From Polynucleobacter sp. AP-Jannik-300A-C4 (GTDB lineage: Bacteria; Pseudomonadota; Gammaproteobacteria; Burkholderiales; Burkholderiaceae), in NCBI RefSeq assembly GCF_018688335.1, contig NZ_CP061316.1:1798001-1862000 (forward strand): a stretch of DNA of 64,000 bases, given 5' to 3'. Under the pieces are notes generated by a model. That model saw only the letters and a list, made by a program, of their open reading frames with translations, had not been told where the DNA came from and did no database searches. Positions 56,195 to 64,000 of this stretch are shown here, piece after piece. Position 1 is the first letter of the stretch; the number at the start of each line of letters is the position of its first letter. The translations under genes were made by a program, and so were the position numbers.

Positions 56195-56686
56195 TTAGCT
56201 AGCGCGAATCTTACCCAGTAGCGTTGTAGTAGATCGCTCATATAAAAATGGAATAGCGACTGCTTTGCCACCCCAGGTTTTTACCAAACGCGTTTCTTCT
56301 AGGGTGTCGATCTCATAATCTCCACCCTTAACGTAGATATCCGGATGAATTTTTGCAATCAGATTCACTGGGGTCTGCTCCGTAAATAATACGGTTAAAT
56401 CTACACTCTCTAACGCCGCCAATAAAGCCTGGCGGTCAGCCTCGGTATTAATAGGCCTGTCATCGCCCTTACCCAACATTTTGACCGAGGCATCTGAGTT
56501 CACGCCCACGACCAGACTCGCTCCTAATGCTCGCGCTTGAGCCAAGTAACTAGCATGTCCGCGGTGCAAAATATCAAAGACGCCGTTCGTAAACACCAAA
56601 GGTCTTGGAAGTTCGGAAATACGAGCCTCCAGGTCTGCCAGCGCGCAGACTTTGGACTCAAAAGAAGGTAAAGGTAGGGAGCTCAT
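56195..56686 (-). CDS. rfaE2: D-glycero-beta-D-manno-heptose 1-phosphate adenylyltransferase
   Basis: This enzyme makes ADP-heptose for the LPS core. The 163-residue protein is the cytidylyltransferase-like half only: VFTNGVFDILHRGH near residue 30 (HxGH) and IYVKGGDYEIDTLEE. In E. coli this half is fused to the kinase in HldE; here it is separate, as in most betaproteobacteria, where the kinase rfaE1 is elsewhere. It is divergent from gpx. Confidence 0.94.
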   Translation of the reverse strand: MSSLPLPSFESKVCALADLEARISELPRPLVFTNGVFDILHRGHASYLAQARALGASLVVGVNSDASVKMLGKGDDRPINTEADRQALLAALESVDLTVLFTEQTPVNLIAKIHPDIYVKGGDYEIDTLEETRLVKTWGGKAVAIPFLYERSTTTLLGKIRAS

Positions 56687-56776
56687 AGCGTCATATTAAT
56701 GGCATTGAGCCAGGATCAACGATATTTGCCAGAATGTCTTAGACTTGGACATCCCCACCCCTTTAATAGGCTCAAA

Positions 56777-57355
56777 ATGATTCATAACTTGCCAAGACAT
56801 TTATTGGCACTTCTCTTTCTGGTGTCTGCAGCGCAATTGGTTCAGGCTGCGCCAACAGCATCACCCAACTGTAGCCCTCTTTTGTCCCACAGTTTTCCGA
56901 GATTGCAGGATGAAGCGCCTCAAAGCCTATGCCAATATCAGGGAAAAGTCATTTTGGTCGTCAATACAGCGAGCTTTTGCGGTTTTACAAGTCAATATGA
57001 GGATCTAGAGAAGGTATATGCTAAATACAAAGATCGTGGCTTAGTTGTATTAGGATTTCCATCAAATGATTTTGGGCAACAAGAACCAGGTAGCAATAAA
57101 GACATTGCTGACTTCTGCAAAAATACCTATGACGTAAAGTTCCCTATGTTTGCTAAGAGCTCGGTCAGTGGCAGCAAGCCCAATCCTTTATTTAAGATGC
57201 TCATTGCTAAAACTGGTACAACCCCCAAATGGAATTTTTATAAATATCTTATTGATCGCAATGGTAATGTAGTGGATTCATATGGCAGCTTGACTAAACC
57301 AACGAGCAGCAGCATTACTAGTGAGATAGAGAAACTTCTTGGAGAGAAAATTTAG
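56777..57355 (+). CDS. Periplasmic glutathione-peroxidase-family protein
   Basis: From ATG 56777, 192 residues with a Sec signal peptide ending near VQA (about 24). The peroxidatic Cys is in NTASFCGFTS near residue 71, with Gln in FGQQEPG and the Trp-Asn pair in PKWNFYKYLID. A second Cys, in DFCKNTYDVKFP, fits the resolving Cys of thioredoxin-dependent family members, so thioredoxin-like reduction is likely. Its stop shares a base with the next GTG start (TAGTG), coupling it to the flavoprotein-cfa genes. A longer open frame from 56699 lacks a signal at its start. Confidence 0.9.
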   Translation: MIHNLPRHLLALLFLVSAAQLVQAAPTASPNCSPLLSHSFPRLQDEAPQSLCQYQGKVILVVNTASFCGFTSQYEDLEKVYAKYKDRGLVVLGFPSNDFGQQEPGSNKDIADFCKNTYDVKFPMFAKSSVSGSKPNPLFKMLIAKTGTTPKWNFYKYLIDRNGNVVDSYGSLTKPTSSSITSEIEKLLGEKI

Positions 57356-58743
57356 TGGGTAAGAAAAAAGTTGCCATCATAGGCGCCGGTATTTCTGGTT
57401 TGGGATGCGCATATGCATTAAGACAGCACCCAGACTTAGATCTCACTGTATTCGAAGGCGGCAATCATATTGGTGGTCATAGCAATACAGTAGATCTCAC
57501 AATAGAAACTTCTGAAGGTAAGCTGACTCACGGGGTAGATACTGGTTTTTTGGTATTTAATCGTAAAACCTATCCCCGCTTAGTTCGTCTATTTGAGGAA
57601 ATTCAAGTTCCAATTGCTCCATCAGAAATGTCTTTTTCTGTCTCGATTGATGCCGGCGAAAAAATAGGACGCAACAAAAAGATTGAATGGGCCGGCAACG
57701 ACATCAATTCTTTTTTTGGGCAAAGAAGAAATTTATTCTCATTGTCATTCTGGAGAATGGCTTATGACATCCTACGCTTCAATCGTCTCGCCACTCGACT
57801 CGCAGAAGAACAAATCACTGCTAAGCTTGAATACTCAGAGCCAGATGAGCGTATTAAAGATTTTTTAGATCGCAACCGCTTTAGCACTAGTTTTAGGGAA
57901 AATTATTTCTTGCCAATGATTGGTGCTATTTGGTCATGCTCAGTTGAGCAGATGCTGGAATTTCCAATTCAGACCATGGTTCGCTTCTGTCACAACCATG
58001 GCCTTTTGCAAATTCAAAATCGTCCGCAATGGCTTACTGTTAAAGGAGGTTCGCGAGAATACGTGAAGCTTTTAGTCGCAGCACTGGAGAAACATCAAGT
58101 CCAGTTTGTGCGCGAATCCGTTTCCCGTGTCAACGCCTGTCAGTCAAAAAATTCTCAGGTCGAAGTCATTACCCCTTCAGGATCGCACTGGTTTGATGAA
58201 GTGGTTATGGCTTGTCATAGCGATCAGACTTTAGAGTTAGTCCATGGTATTGACCAAGATGCTCGGAATATTTTGGCCTCTGTACCTTATCAAAAGAATC
58301 GTGCAATTTTGCATACAGACCGGAATTTTTTACCGGCCACTGAGCGCTGCTGGGCAGCTTGGAACTACACTGCAAAATCTGGTGCGACACCAACTGCGCA
58401 ACAACATGTCAGCGTCAATTATTTAATCAACCGCTTACAACCTCTGCCTTCAGCATTCGATGATACGCAGATTATTGTGAGTCTAAACCCGCTAACTGAT
58501 CCCAACCCATCTCTAGTCCATGAAGAAATTCATTACTCGCATCCAGTATTTGATATGCGCGCGGTCCAGGCACAAAAAGAGCTACCCTTAATTCAGGGTA
58601 ATTCCTCGATTTGGTATTGCGGCGCATGGACTGGGTTTGGCTTTCATGAAGACGGTTTACGTTCAGGTGAATTAGTGGCAATGGATCTAATGGAAAAAAT
58701 TGCTCATCGCGCCCTGCCCAATTCCATTAAAGATGCTCAGTAA
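57355..58743 (+). CDS. FAD-dependent oxidoreductase (amine oxidase fold)
   Basis: A 462-residue flavoprotein with GAGISGLGCAYALR as dinucleotide-binding motif at residue 10, then EGGNHIGGHSNT and HGVDTGFLVFN, and a C-terminal FAD motif in WYCGAWTGFGFHEDGLRSG. The start is GTG 57355. The family accompanies DUF1365 and cfa-like genes in many bacteria. In Rhodobacter such genes belong to the singlet-oxygen sigmaE-ChrR response and modify unsaturated fatty acyl chains; here that role is inferred from context. Confidence 0.9.
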   Translation: MGKKKVAIIGAGISGLGCAYALRQHPDLDLTVFEGGNHIGGHSNTVDLTIETSEGKLTHGVDTGFLVFNRKTYPRLVRLFEEIQVPIAPSEMSFSVSIDAGEKIGRNKKIEWAGNDINSFFGQRRNLFSLSFWRMAYDILRFNRLATRLAEEQITAKLEYSEPDERIKDFLDRNRFSTSFRENYFLPMIGAIWSCSVEQMLEFPIQTMVRFCHNHGLLQIQNRPQWLTVKGGSREYVKLLVAALEKHQVQFVRESVSRVNACQSKNSQVEVITPSGSHWFDEVVMACHSDQTLELVHGIDQDARNILASVPYQKNRAILHTDRNFLPATERCWAAWNYTAKSGATPTAQQHVSVNYLINRLQPLPSAFDDTQIIVSLNPLTDPNPSLVHEEIHYSHPVFDMRAVQAQKELPLIQGNSSIWYCGAWTGFGFHEDGLRSGELVAMDLMEKIAHRALPNSIKDAQ

Positions 58744-59529
58744 ATGAATTTGCCAACGATTAATTTTGGCACGGTAAAGCATCGGCGTTTTCGTCCTGCT
58801 AAAAATGCGTTTGGCTATGGTGTATTTACTTTATCTATTCCAATGCGTGCACGCAGGAGCGATCCGCAACTACTCAGCAAGCATGGTCTCAAAGACAATC
58901 AGTTCGGACTTTTTTCATTCTTCGATCAAGATCATGGAATAGGGAATGTAGATAGCCTGTCATGGATTGAAACAATTCTTGAGCAGCACCACATTCAGCA
59001 TATTGATGGCGAGATTTGGTTGCAAACCTTCCCGCGAGTACTAGGCTATGTCTTCAATCCTGTCAGCTTTTGGATCTGCACTCAAGCCAATGGACAAGTT
59101 CAGGCTGTATTGGCTGAAGTGAATAATACTTTTGGCGAACGACACTGCTACTTACTTCACCATGACTCTGGTGCAGCACTGAAATCTGGAGAGACTTTGG
59201 TGAGCAAGAAAGTGTTTCACGTATCACCTTTCTGCGATGTTCGCGGGGAATACCACTTCCGTTTCTTATTTTCACAGGACAGTCGCTCCAAGAGAAATAT
59301 CGTTTGTCGAATTGAGCTCCATGAGGATTGGAGTCCATTGATCAATACCAGTATCAGTGGCCTAGCTCAACCCCTGAGTAAAAGCGCACTTTACCTTGCC
59401 TTTCTACGCTACCCGCTAATGAGTCTTGGTGTGATTGGCCGCATTCATTGGCAAGCATTGAAATTATGGCTAAAGGGTGTACCCTTTCATTCAAAACCCA
59501 AACCACCAGAACTTGAAATTACCCGATGA
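58744..59529 (+). CDS. DUF1365 family protein
   Basis: 261 residues, starting directly after the stop of the flavoprotein gene (no spacer). Family markers: GTVKHRRFRPAKNAFGYGVF at the N-terminus, FPRVLGYVFNPVSFWIC in the middle, and VSPFCDVRGEYHFRF. DUF1365 nearly always lies between a flavin amine oxidase-like gene and a cfa-like gene. Its activity is not established. It overlaps cfa by 4 bp. Confidence 0.94.
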   Translation: MNLPTINFGTVKHRRFRPAKNAFGYGVFTLSIPMRARRSDPQLLSKHGLKDNQFGLFSFFDQDHGIGNVDSLSWIETILEQHHIQHIDGEIWLQTFPRVLGYVFNPVSFWICTQANGQVQAVLAEVNNTFGERHCYLLHHDSGAALKSGETLVSKKVFHVSPFCDVRGEYHFRFLFSQDSRSKRNIVCRIELHEDWSPLINTSISGLAQPLSKSALYLAFLRYPLMSLGVIGRIHWQALKLWLKGVPFHSKPKPPELEITR

Positions 59530-60821
59530 ATCGCCCCGGTCAATCACTACTGTCTCGCCTCACCTTCTCCCGTCCGGATAGGCCGAAATCAAAGCAACAG
59601 CAATATCGCGCAAGCACACACACCCTTTTAGGTCTCTTAGCGCAATTGCGAAGTGGGCATTTGGTTCTGACACTGCCAAATAAAGAAATAAGGGAATTTG
59701 GAAATAAGTCAGATCAACTACATGCAGAGATTCAGGTTTTAGATTGGTCTGTATTTAAACAAGTGCTATCCCATGGCGATATTGGCTTTGCCGAGAGTTA
59801 TATTCGAGGTGAATGGAATACACCTGATCTCAAGGCTGTTCTAGAGCTAGCTATTCGGAACCGCACCATTCTAGAAAAAGCAATCTATGGAAGTTGGTTG
59901 GGCTCCATAGCGTATCGCCTGAGACATTGGTTTAGAGACAACTCCAAATCTGGAAGTCGTAAAAATATCCATGCTCACTATGATCTAGGTAATGCCTTCT
60001 ATAGCCTCTGGCTAGACCCCACTATGAGCTATTCAAGTGCATGGTTCTCAGAAGGTGATAAGCAATCACTGATGGATGCGCAGCGCGCAAAAATCAAACA
60101 CATATTAGATTCCATCCATGCTAAACCAGGCGACCGACTACTAGAGATCGGCTGTGGTTGGGGTGGATTTATGGAAGAAGCCTTACGCAATGGCAATCAA
60201 GTTACCGGTCTCACTTTGTCAGCAGAGCAAAAATCCTTTGCTGACTCTAGACTTCAAAAGGTAGTTACAGAGACAGGGAATGCACAGCAATTCGAGGTGC
60301 GCCTACAAGACTATAGAGACTGTACTGAACGATTTGATGGGATCGCCTCCGTTGAAATGTTTGAAGCGGTCGGCGAAAACCATTGGGATGAATATTTTCA
60401 AGTAGTTGCAAAGCGACTCAAAGCAGGGGGTCGAGCCTGCATCCAAACTATCGTCATAGCAGAAGACTTATTTGATCGCTATCGACACAGCACCGACTTT
60501 ATTCAGCAATATGTTTTCCCAGGCGGCATGCTGCCCTCACCAAGTAAATTCAAGGCTGCTGCTGCCAGCGCAGGCTTAGAGGTTGAAGCTGAGTTTGCAT
60601 TTGGTTCTGACTACGCTAAAACCTTATGCCTATGGCGTGATAGCTTTAACCAGAAGATTGAAGAAATCTATCGCCTTGGATTTGATGAGGCTTTTATTCG
60701 ACTGTGGAATTTCTATCTCATGTATTGCGCTGCTGGATTCTTCGAAAAGAATATTGATGTTGTGCAATACACCCTCAAACACCAAGATGCTATTCACTCA
60801 AGCGATGCCCTGTGCCCATGA
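59526..60821 (+). CDS. Cyclopropane-fatty-acyl-phospholipid synthase family methyltransferase
   Basis: A 431-residue SAM-dependent enzyme acting on acyl chains of membrane phospholipids. The N-terminal helical domain has HGDIGFAESYIRGEW (about 87-101); the methyltransferase core starts with AHYDLGNAFYSLWLDPTMSYS and LLEIGCGWGGF (SAM loop, near 208), and EMFEAVGENHW follows. Near the end, YCAAGF is conserved. In this gene setting a role in modified acyl chains other than plain cyclopropanes is possible. It overlaps the SDR gene by 4 bp (ATGA). Confidence 0.93.
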   Translation: MNRPGQSLLSRLTFSRPDRPKSKQQQYRASTHTLLGLLAQLRSGHLVLTLPNKEIREFGNKSDQLHAEIQVLDWSVFKQVLSHGDIGFAESYIRGEWNTPDLKAVLELAIRNRTILEKAIYGSWLGSIAYRLRHWFRDNSKSGSRKNIHAHYDLGNAFYSLWLDPTMSYSSAWFSEGDKQSLMDAQRAKIKHILDSIHAKPGDRLLEIGCGWGGFMEEALRNGNQVTGLTLSAEQKSFADSRLQKVVTETGNAQQFEVRLQDYRDCTERFDGIASVEMFEAVGENHWDEYFQVVAKRLKAGGRACIQTIVIAEDLFDRYRHSTDFIQQYVFPGGMLPSPSKFKAAAASAGLEVEAEFAFGSDYAKTLCLWRDSFNQKIEEIYRLGFDEAFIRLWNFYLMYCAAGFFEKNIDVVQYTLKHQDAIHSSDALCP

Positions 60822-61594
60822 AACAAAAAGGAATTAATTCATTTGTAAATCAACGTATTTGGATCATCGGTGCTTCCAGCGGAATTGGTGAAGCCTGCAC
60901 TCAAGCCTTCATCAAGGCTGGCGCAAAAGTCGCCCTCTCTAGTCGTCGTACTGAACGCCTCAATGCCCTTGCTAAATCAGCGCAGTCGGAACAAGCATTG
61001 GTGCTCCCTCTTGATGTCACCAAGCAAGAACAGATCCTATCTTCCTACCAGAAAATTCTAGGGGCTTGGGGCGGTCTAGACCTACTACTATTTGTTTCGG
61101 GTGTATATACCCCCTTACGCGCTGACAATTTTGATTTTGAGATTGCACAGAAGACTATCGATGCTAATCTGCTAGGGCCTATGCGGGCAGTGAGCATTGT
61201 TTTGCCCAATATGCTCAAAGAGCATGCCGGTCATATTGCTATCGTGGGCAGTGTCGCGGGATACAGTGGATTACCAAAAGCCCTTGCATATGGGCCGAGT
61301 AAAGCAGGGATTATTAATTTCTGTGAAACCTTGTATTACGACTTACTTCCCCAAGGAGTGAGCGTACACATGATCTCACCAGGATTTGTCGCAACTGAAG
61401 CAACTGCACAGAATGATTTTGAAATGCCAGCACTCATTACCGCTGACGAGGCTGCAAAAGAAATTCTCACTGGACTACAGGCTGGAGAGTTTGATATTCA
61501 CTTCCCTAAGCGGTTTTCAGGATTCCTAAAATTCCTCAGAATCCTGCCTTACCCACTCTATTTTTGGATCGTACGACGCTTCGTCAAAATCTAA
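60818..61594 (+). CDS. Short-chain dehydrogenase/reductase
   Basis: A classical SDR of 258 residues from ATG 60818, which overlaps the cfa stop. The NAD(P) loop is IGASSGIGEA near residue 17 with an Arg-rich stretch (SSRRTER) favouring NADP, and the active-site Ser and YGPSK motif (Tyr/Lys) follows around 150-158. A hydrophobic C-terminal tail (PYPLYFWIV) suggests membrane association. It is the last gene of the gpx-FAD-DUF1365-cfa-SDR run. Confidence 0.92.
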   Translation: MKQKGINSFVNQRIWIIGASSGIGEACTQAFIKAGAKVALSSRRTERLNALAKSAQSEQALVLPLDVTKQEQILSSYQKILGAWGGLDLLLFVSGVYTPLRADNFDFEIAQKTIDANLLGPMRAVSIVLPNMLKEHAGHIAIVGSVAGYSGLPKALAYGPSKAGIINFCETLYYDLLPQGVSVHMISPGFVATEATAQNDFEMPALITADEAAKEILTGLQAGEFDIHFPKRFSGFLKFLRILPYPLYFWIVRRFVKI

Positions 61595-61603
61595 GGCTTT
61601 AGA

Positions 61604-62266
61604 TTACTTGTACTTGTCCTTACGGATTTTTTGCTCCAAGAAATCCATCACTACAATCGCCTTAGCTTTAGTCCCGGCAATGGATGGCGATGTCACATAA
61701 CGACCCTGCATCACAATAGTTGGCACGCCATCTATACGATAAGCATCAGCCATCTGTCTTGCAGCGCGGGCTTTAGATACAACAGCAAATGAACGGTACG
61801 TAGCCAAGAAAGTATTGCGATCAATACCTTGAGAGGCGACCCAATCCGCAATCTCGTTTTCCGTCATGAGTCGCTTATTTTCTTTGTGCATGGCGTACAT
61901 GACTTTGTCATTCATCACCTCTCCTTTGCCCATAGCTTCTAAGGCATAGAACAACTGGCTATGTGGCATGAAGTCATCACGAAAGGCAACGGGTACTTTA
62001 CGAAAAGTAACATCTTTAGGTTGGCGCTTAAGCCAGGTGTTGAGCTCTGGCTCAAAGTCATAGCAATGCGGGCAACCGTACCAAAAAAACTCAATCACCT
62101 CAACCTTACCCTTGGACTCAACTGGCTGAGGGGTAGGAAGAATGCGATAGTCAAAGCCTTCTTCAATCTTAGGGCTTTGCGCACTAACAAAGCCTGAGAA
62201 TGAAACTGCCAAGCCCAGAATGGTGGCGGATAAAAAAATTCTTTTAGATTTGGATAATGTAATCAT
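61604..62266 (-). CDS. dsbA: Thiol:disulfide interchange protein DsbA
   Basis: DsbA introduces disulphides into periplasmic proteins. The 220 residues have a signal peptide ending near VSA (about 29), the active site YGCPHCY near residue 64 in the thioredoxin fold, and the cis-Pro loop GVPTIVM near 179. It overlaps the SPOR-domain gene by 4 bp. Order argS-SPOR-dsbA is kept in Burkholderiales. Confidence 0.96.
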   Translation of the reverse strand: MITLSKSKRIFLSATILGLAVSFSGFVSAQSPKIEEGFDYRILPTPQPVESKGKVEVIEFFWYGCPHCYDFEPELNTWLKRQPKDVTFRKVPVAFRDDFMPHSQLFYALEAMGKGEVMNDKVMYAMHKENKRLMTENEIADWVASQGIDRNTFLATYRSFAVVSKARAARQMADAYRIDGVPTIVMQGRYVTSPSIAGTKAKAIVVMDFLEQKIRKDKYK

Positions 62267-62877
62267 GATTTACCAGATTTAATAACATTTGGTTTAATGC
62301 CCATGCTATTTAACTTATCACGCACGGGGTTACTTTCTTCAATACTGTTATACGGACCCACACGAACACGCCACAGTGTATTGCCCTCACTTGTAATCTC
62401 ACTTAATTGAGACTGAATACCCTGGATAGCTAAACTGGCTTTTTGAGCATCCGCATCAGCGCGCTTGTTAAATGCGCCAACTTGTAAAAAATAAATTGCA
62501 TCCGATTTTGCGACAGGGGTTGGAACCACTTCAGCCGGCTTCTTACCGCTTGCTAAATCAGCAATTGGGTCCGAAGCATCGGAAGCTGGTGCGGCAGACT
62601 TACCTTGTAAAGGTTTGTTTAAATCTAAAGCCTCTGCTGGGGCAGCTGCTTCACCTTCCGCTGGTGCCGGTCCTGATTTAATAGTTAAGGGAAGGTTGGG
62701 AGCTCTGACGCCAGGACGCTCTTGGGGGGTGTTTTTTGAGAGATAAAAAGCAATCACAAAAGCAACGCCTAGGCCAACACCAAGCCCTAAGATAAAACCA
62801 AGGATAGTGCCGCCATACTCTGAACTCGAAGACTGTGTCTTTAGATCAAAGCTGTCGTTGTGATTGTTATTTTTCAT
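62263..62877 (-). CDS. SPOR domain protein, FtsN-like
   Basis: 204 residues: short cytoplasmic start, one TM helix (about 25-46), a Pro/Ala-rich periplasmic linker, and a SPOR domain at about 125-204 (FLQVGAFNKRADADAQK, then LWRVRVGPY). SPOR domains bind denuded glycan strands at the septum, so a role in cell division or cell-wall remodelling is expected. It is much shorter than E. coli FtsN. It lies between argS and dsbA. Confidence 0.9.
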   Translation of the reverse strand: MKNNNHNDSFDLKTQSSSSEYGGTILGFILGLGVGLGVAFVIAFYLSKNTPQERPGVRAPNLPLTIKSGPAPAEGEAAAPAEALDLNKPLQGKSAAPASDASDPIADLASGKKPAEVVPTPVAKSDAIYFLQVGAFNKRADADAQKASLAIQGIQSQLSEITSEGNTLWRVRVGPYNSIEESNPVRDKLNSMGIKPNVIKSGKS

Positions 62878-62927
62878 CGAGTCCCCATCCTTCTTTTTAC
62901 CTCTTAAGCTCTAACGAGTGTTAAAGC

Positions 62928-64000
62928 TTACATCTTAGCGGGTGCTGATACACCCAATACTTTTAATCCATTTTCAAGCACTTGGCGAGTTGCCGAAAGT
63001 AATGCGAGACGAGCTAATTTCAATGCAGGGTCATCCACCAAAACGCGGTCTGCGTTATAGAAGGTATGGAAATCTCCCGCCAAATCACGCAAGTAGAAAG
63101 CCAAAGCATGTGGAGCTAAATCTGCAGCTGCATCAGTGAGCATTTCTGGATATTCAGCTAGACGACGTAAGAGATGATCTGAGGCCTTGCTTTGCAACAA
63201 GGAAAGGTCTGCGCCCTTGAGGTCAGAGACTTGTCCACCCCATTGAGTCAAGATTGAGCAAATACGAGCATGGGCATATTGCACATAAAACACGGGGTTC
63301 TCATCATTTTGCTGCAATGCTAAATCAACATCAAATACAAACTCCGTATCCGCTTTACGAGAAATAAGGAAGAAACGTACTGCATCACGTCCCCGCTGAA
63401 GCGCAAGCTCACGCTCATCGCCAGCCATCTCTGGTGTAACACCACCGGACCACTCAACCAAGTCACGCACAGTCACATAAGAACCTGCACGCTTAGAAAT
63501 CTTGACTTCCTCGCCATGGCGCATCACTGTCACCATCTTGTGAAGCACATACTCTGGATAGGTTTTCGGAATCTCCCAACCGCGCTTCTGAGCCACACCC
63601 TGCAAGCCTGAGCGCACTCGCGCAATCGTGCCATGGTGATCGCTGCCTTGAACATTAATCACTTTTTCAAAGCCACGATTCCATTTGCTGGTGTGATAGG
63701 CAACGTCCGGCACAAAGTAGGTGAAGCTCCCATCAGACTTTTTCATGACGCGATCTTTATCATCGCCATCGTCTGTTGTCCTAAGCCATAGTGCGCCCTC
63801 AGACTCATAGGTCTTACCAATACTCTGTAGCTCGTCGACAATTTTTGCAACACTACCATCGGTATACAAAGAAGACTCTAGGTAATAGCAATCAAACTTC
63901 ACACCAAATGTTTTTAAGTCGATATCTTGCTCATTGCGCAAATATGCCACGGCAAACTGACGCATGGCTTCAAGATCATCTTTATATTCAGATGAAGCCT
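62928..64000 (-). CDS. argS: Arginyl-tRNA synthetase (N-terminus beyond window)
   Basis: The minus-strand frame runs without a stop through the window edge; an ATG at 63965 is internal. About 356 C-terminal residues are seen of an expected 550 to 590. They include the catalytic-domain end with [12 protein letters not shown], the KISKRAG element in place of KMSKS (usual for ArgRS), the region [19 protein letters not shown], and the DALR anticodon-binding domain with [11 protein letters not shown]. The HIGH motif lies outside. Confidence 0.97.
   Translation of the reverse strand, partial: ASSEYKDDLEAMRQFAVAYLRNEQDIDLKTFGVKFDCYYLESSLYTDGSVAKIVDELQSIGKTYESEGALWLRTTDDGDDKDRVMKKSDGSFTYFVPDVAYHTSKWNRGFEKVINVQGSDHHGTIARVRSGLQGVAQKRGWEIPKTYPEYVLHKMVTVMRHGEEVKISKRAGSYVTVRDLVEWSGGVTPEMAGDERELALQRGRDAVRFFLISRKADTEFVFDVDLALQQNDENPVFYVQYAHARICSILTQWGGQVSDLKGADLSLLQSKASDHLLRRLAEYPEMLTDAAADLAPHALAFYLRDLAGDFHTFYNADRVLVDDPALKLARLALLSATRQVLENGLKVLGVSAPAKM

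Overview
The window is a dense, almost entirely housekeeping stretch of a betaproteobacterial chromosome. Gene content and order (uvrA beside a YajR-like transporter; kdsD-kdsC-lptC-lptA-lptB-hpf-ptsN-hprK-rapZ; mutM, TPR/LolB, ispE, tRNA-Gln, prs, rplY, pth; a full cta cytochrome oxidase locus; amtB-gshA-gshB-PTS) are those of Burkholderiales. The moderate GC (judged by eye, not counted), very short spacers and small gene set fit a streamlined freshwater member such as Polynucleobacter; the genus is inference. There are no insertion sequences, phage genes, CRISPR arrays or obvious horizontally acquired islands. The longest gene-free stretches are 49259-49521 (263 bp), 9311-9501 (191 bp) and 34280-34459 (180 bp).

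Layout. 1-5723: YajR-like exporter (cut by the edge), uvrA and a Kef-type cation/proton antiporter. 5735-12195: Kdo synthesis and LPS transport (kdsD, kdsC, lptC, lptA, lptB), then ribosome hibernation and nitrogen-PTS regulation (hpf, ptsN, hprK, rapZ); rpoN, which normally sits between lptB and hpf, is missing. 12140-19101: mutY and mutM, a TPR protein fused to a LolB domain, ispE, tRNA-Gln, prs, rplY, pth. 19129-25273: ferredoxin, coaD, rsmD, two M16 peptidases, ftsY, and rpoH preceded by a perfect CIRCE operator. 25296-34279: aa3-type cytochrome c oxidase with its assembly factors (Sco1, CtaB, CtaA, a Sco-like unknown, Surf1, CtaE, two small membrane proteins, CtaG, CtaD, CtaC). 34460-41727: BioC-like methyltransferase, comF, trmL, gpsA, secB, grxC, rhodanese, gpmA, S41 protease, ThiF/MoeB enzyme. 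41732-49258: an incomplete PTS (ptsI, ptsH, mannose-type EIIA), glutathione synthesis (gshA, gshB) and a nitrogen-responsive porin-glnK-amtB operon with two NtrC-like dyads. 49522-64000: ubiK, lipoate synthesis (lipB, lipA), small conserved genes, birA-coaX, rfaE2, an operon gpx-flavoprotein-DUF1365-cfa-SDR probably for membrane-lipid modification under oxidative stress, then dsbA, a SPOR protein and the C-terminal part of argS.

No wholly new multi-gene system is evident. The points most worth checking are the TPR-LolB fusion without a lipid anchor, the rsmD gene with no standard start codon (probably AUA), the perfect CIRCE site on rpoH, the loss of rpoN from its conserved locus together with NtrC-like sites that lack a sigma54 promoter, and a MutY with a four-residue insertion in its iron-sulphur loop. 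Terminators and promoters are listed only where the sequence is convincing.
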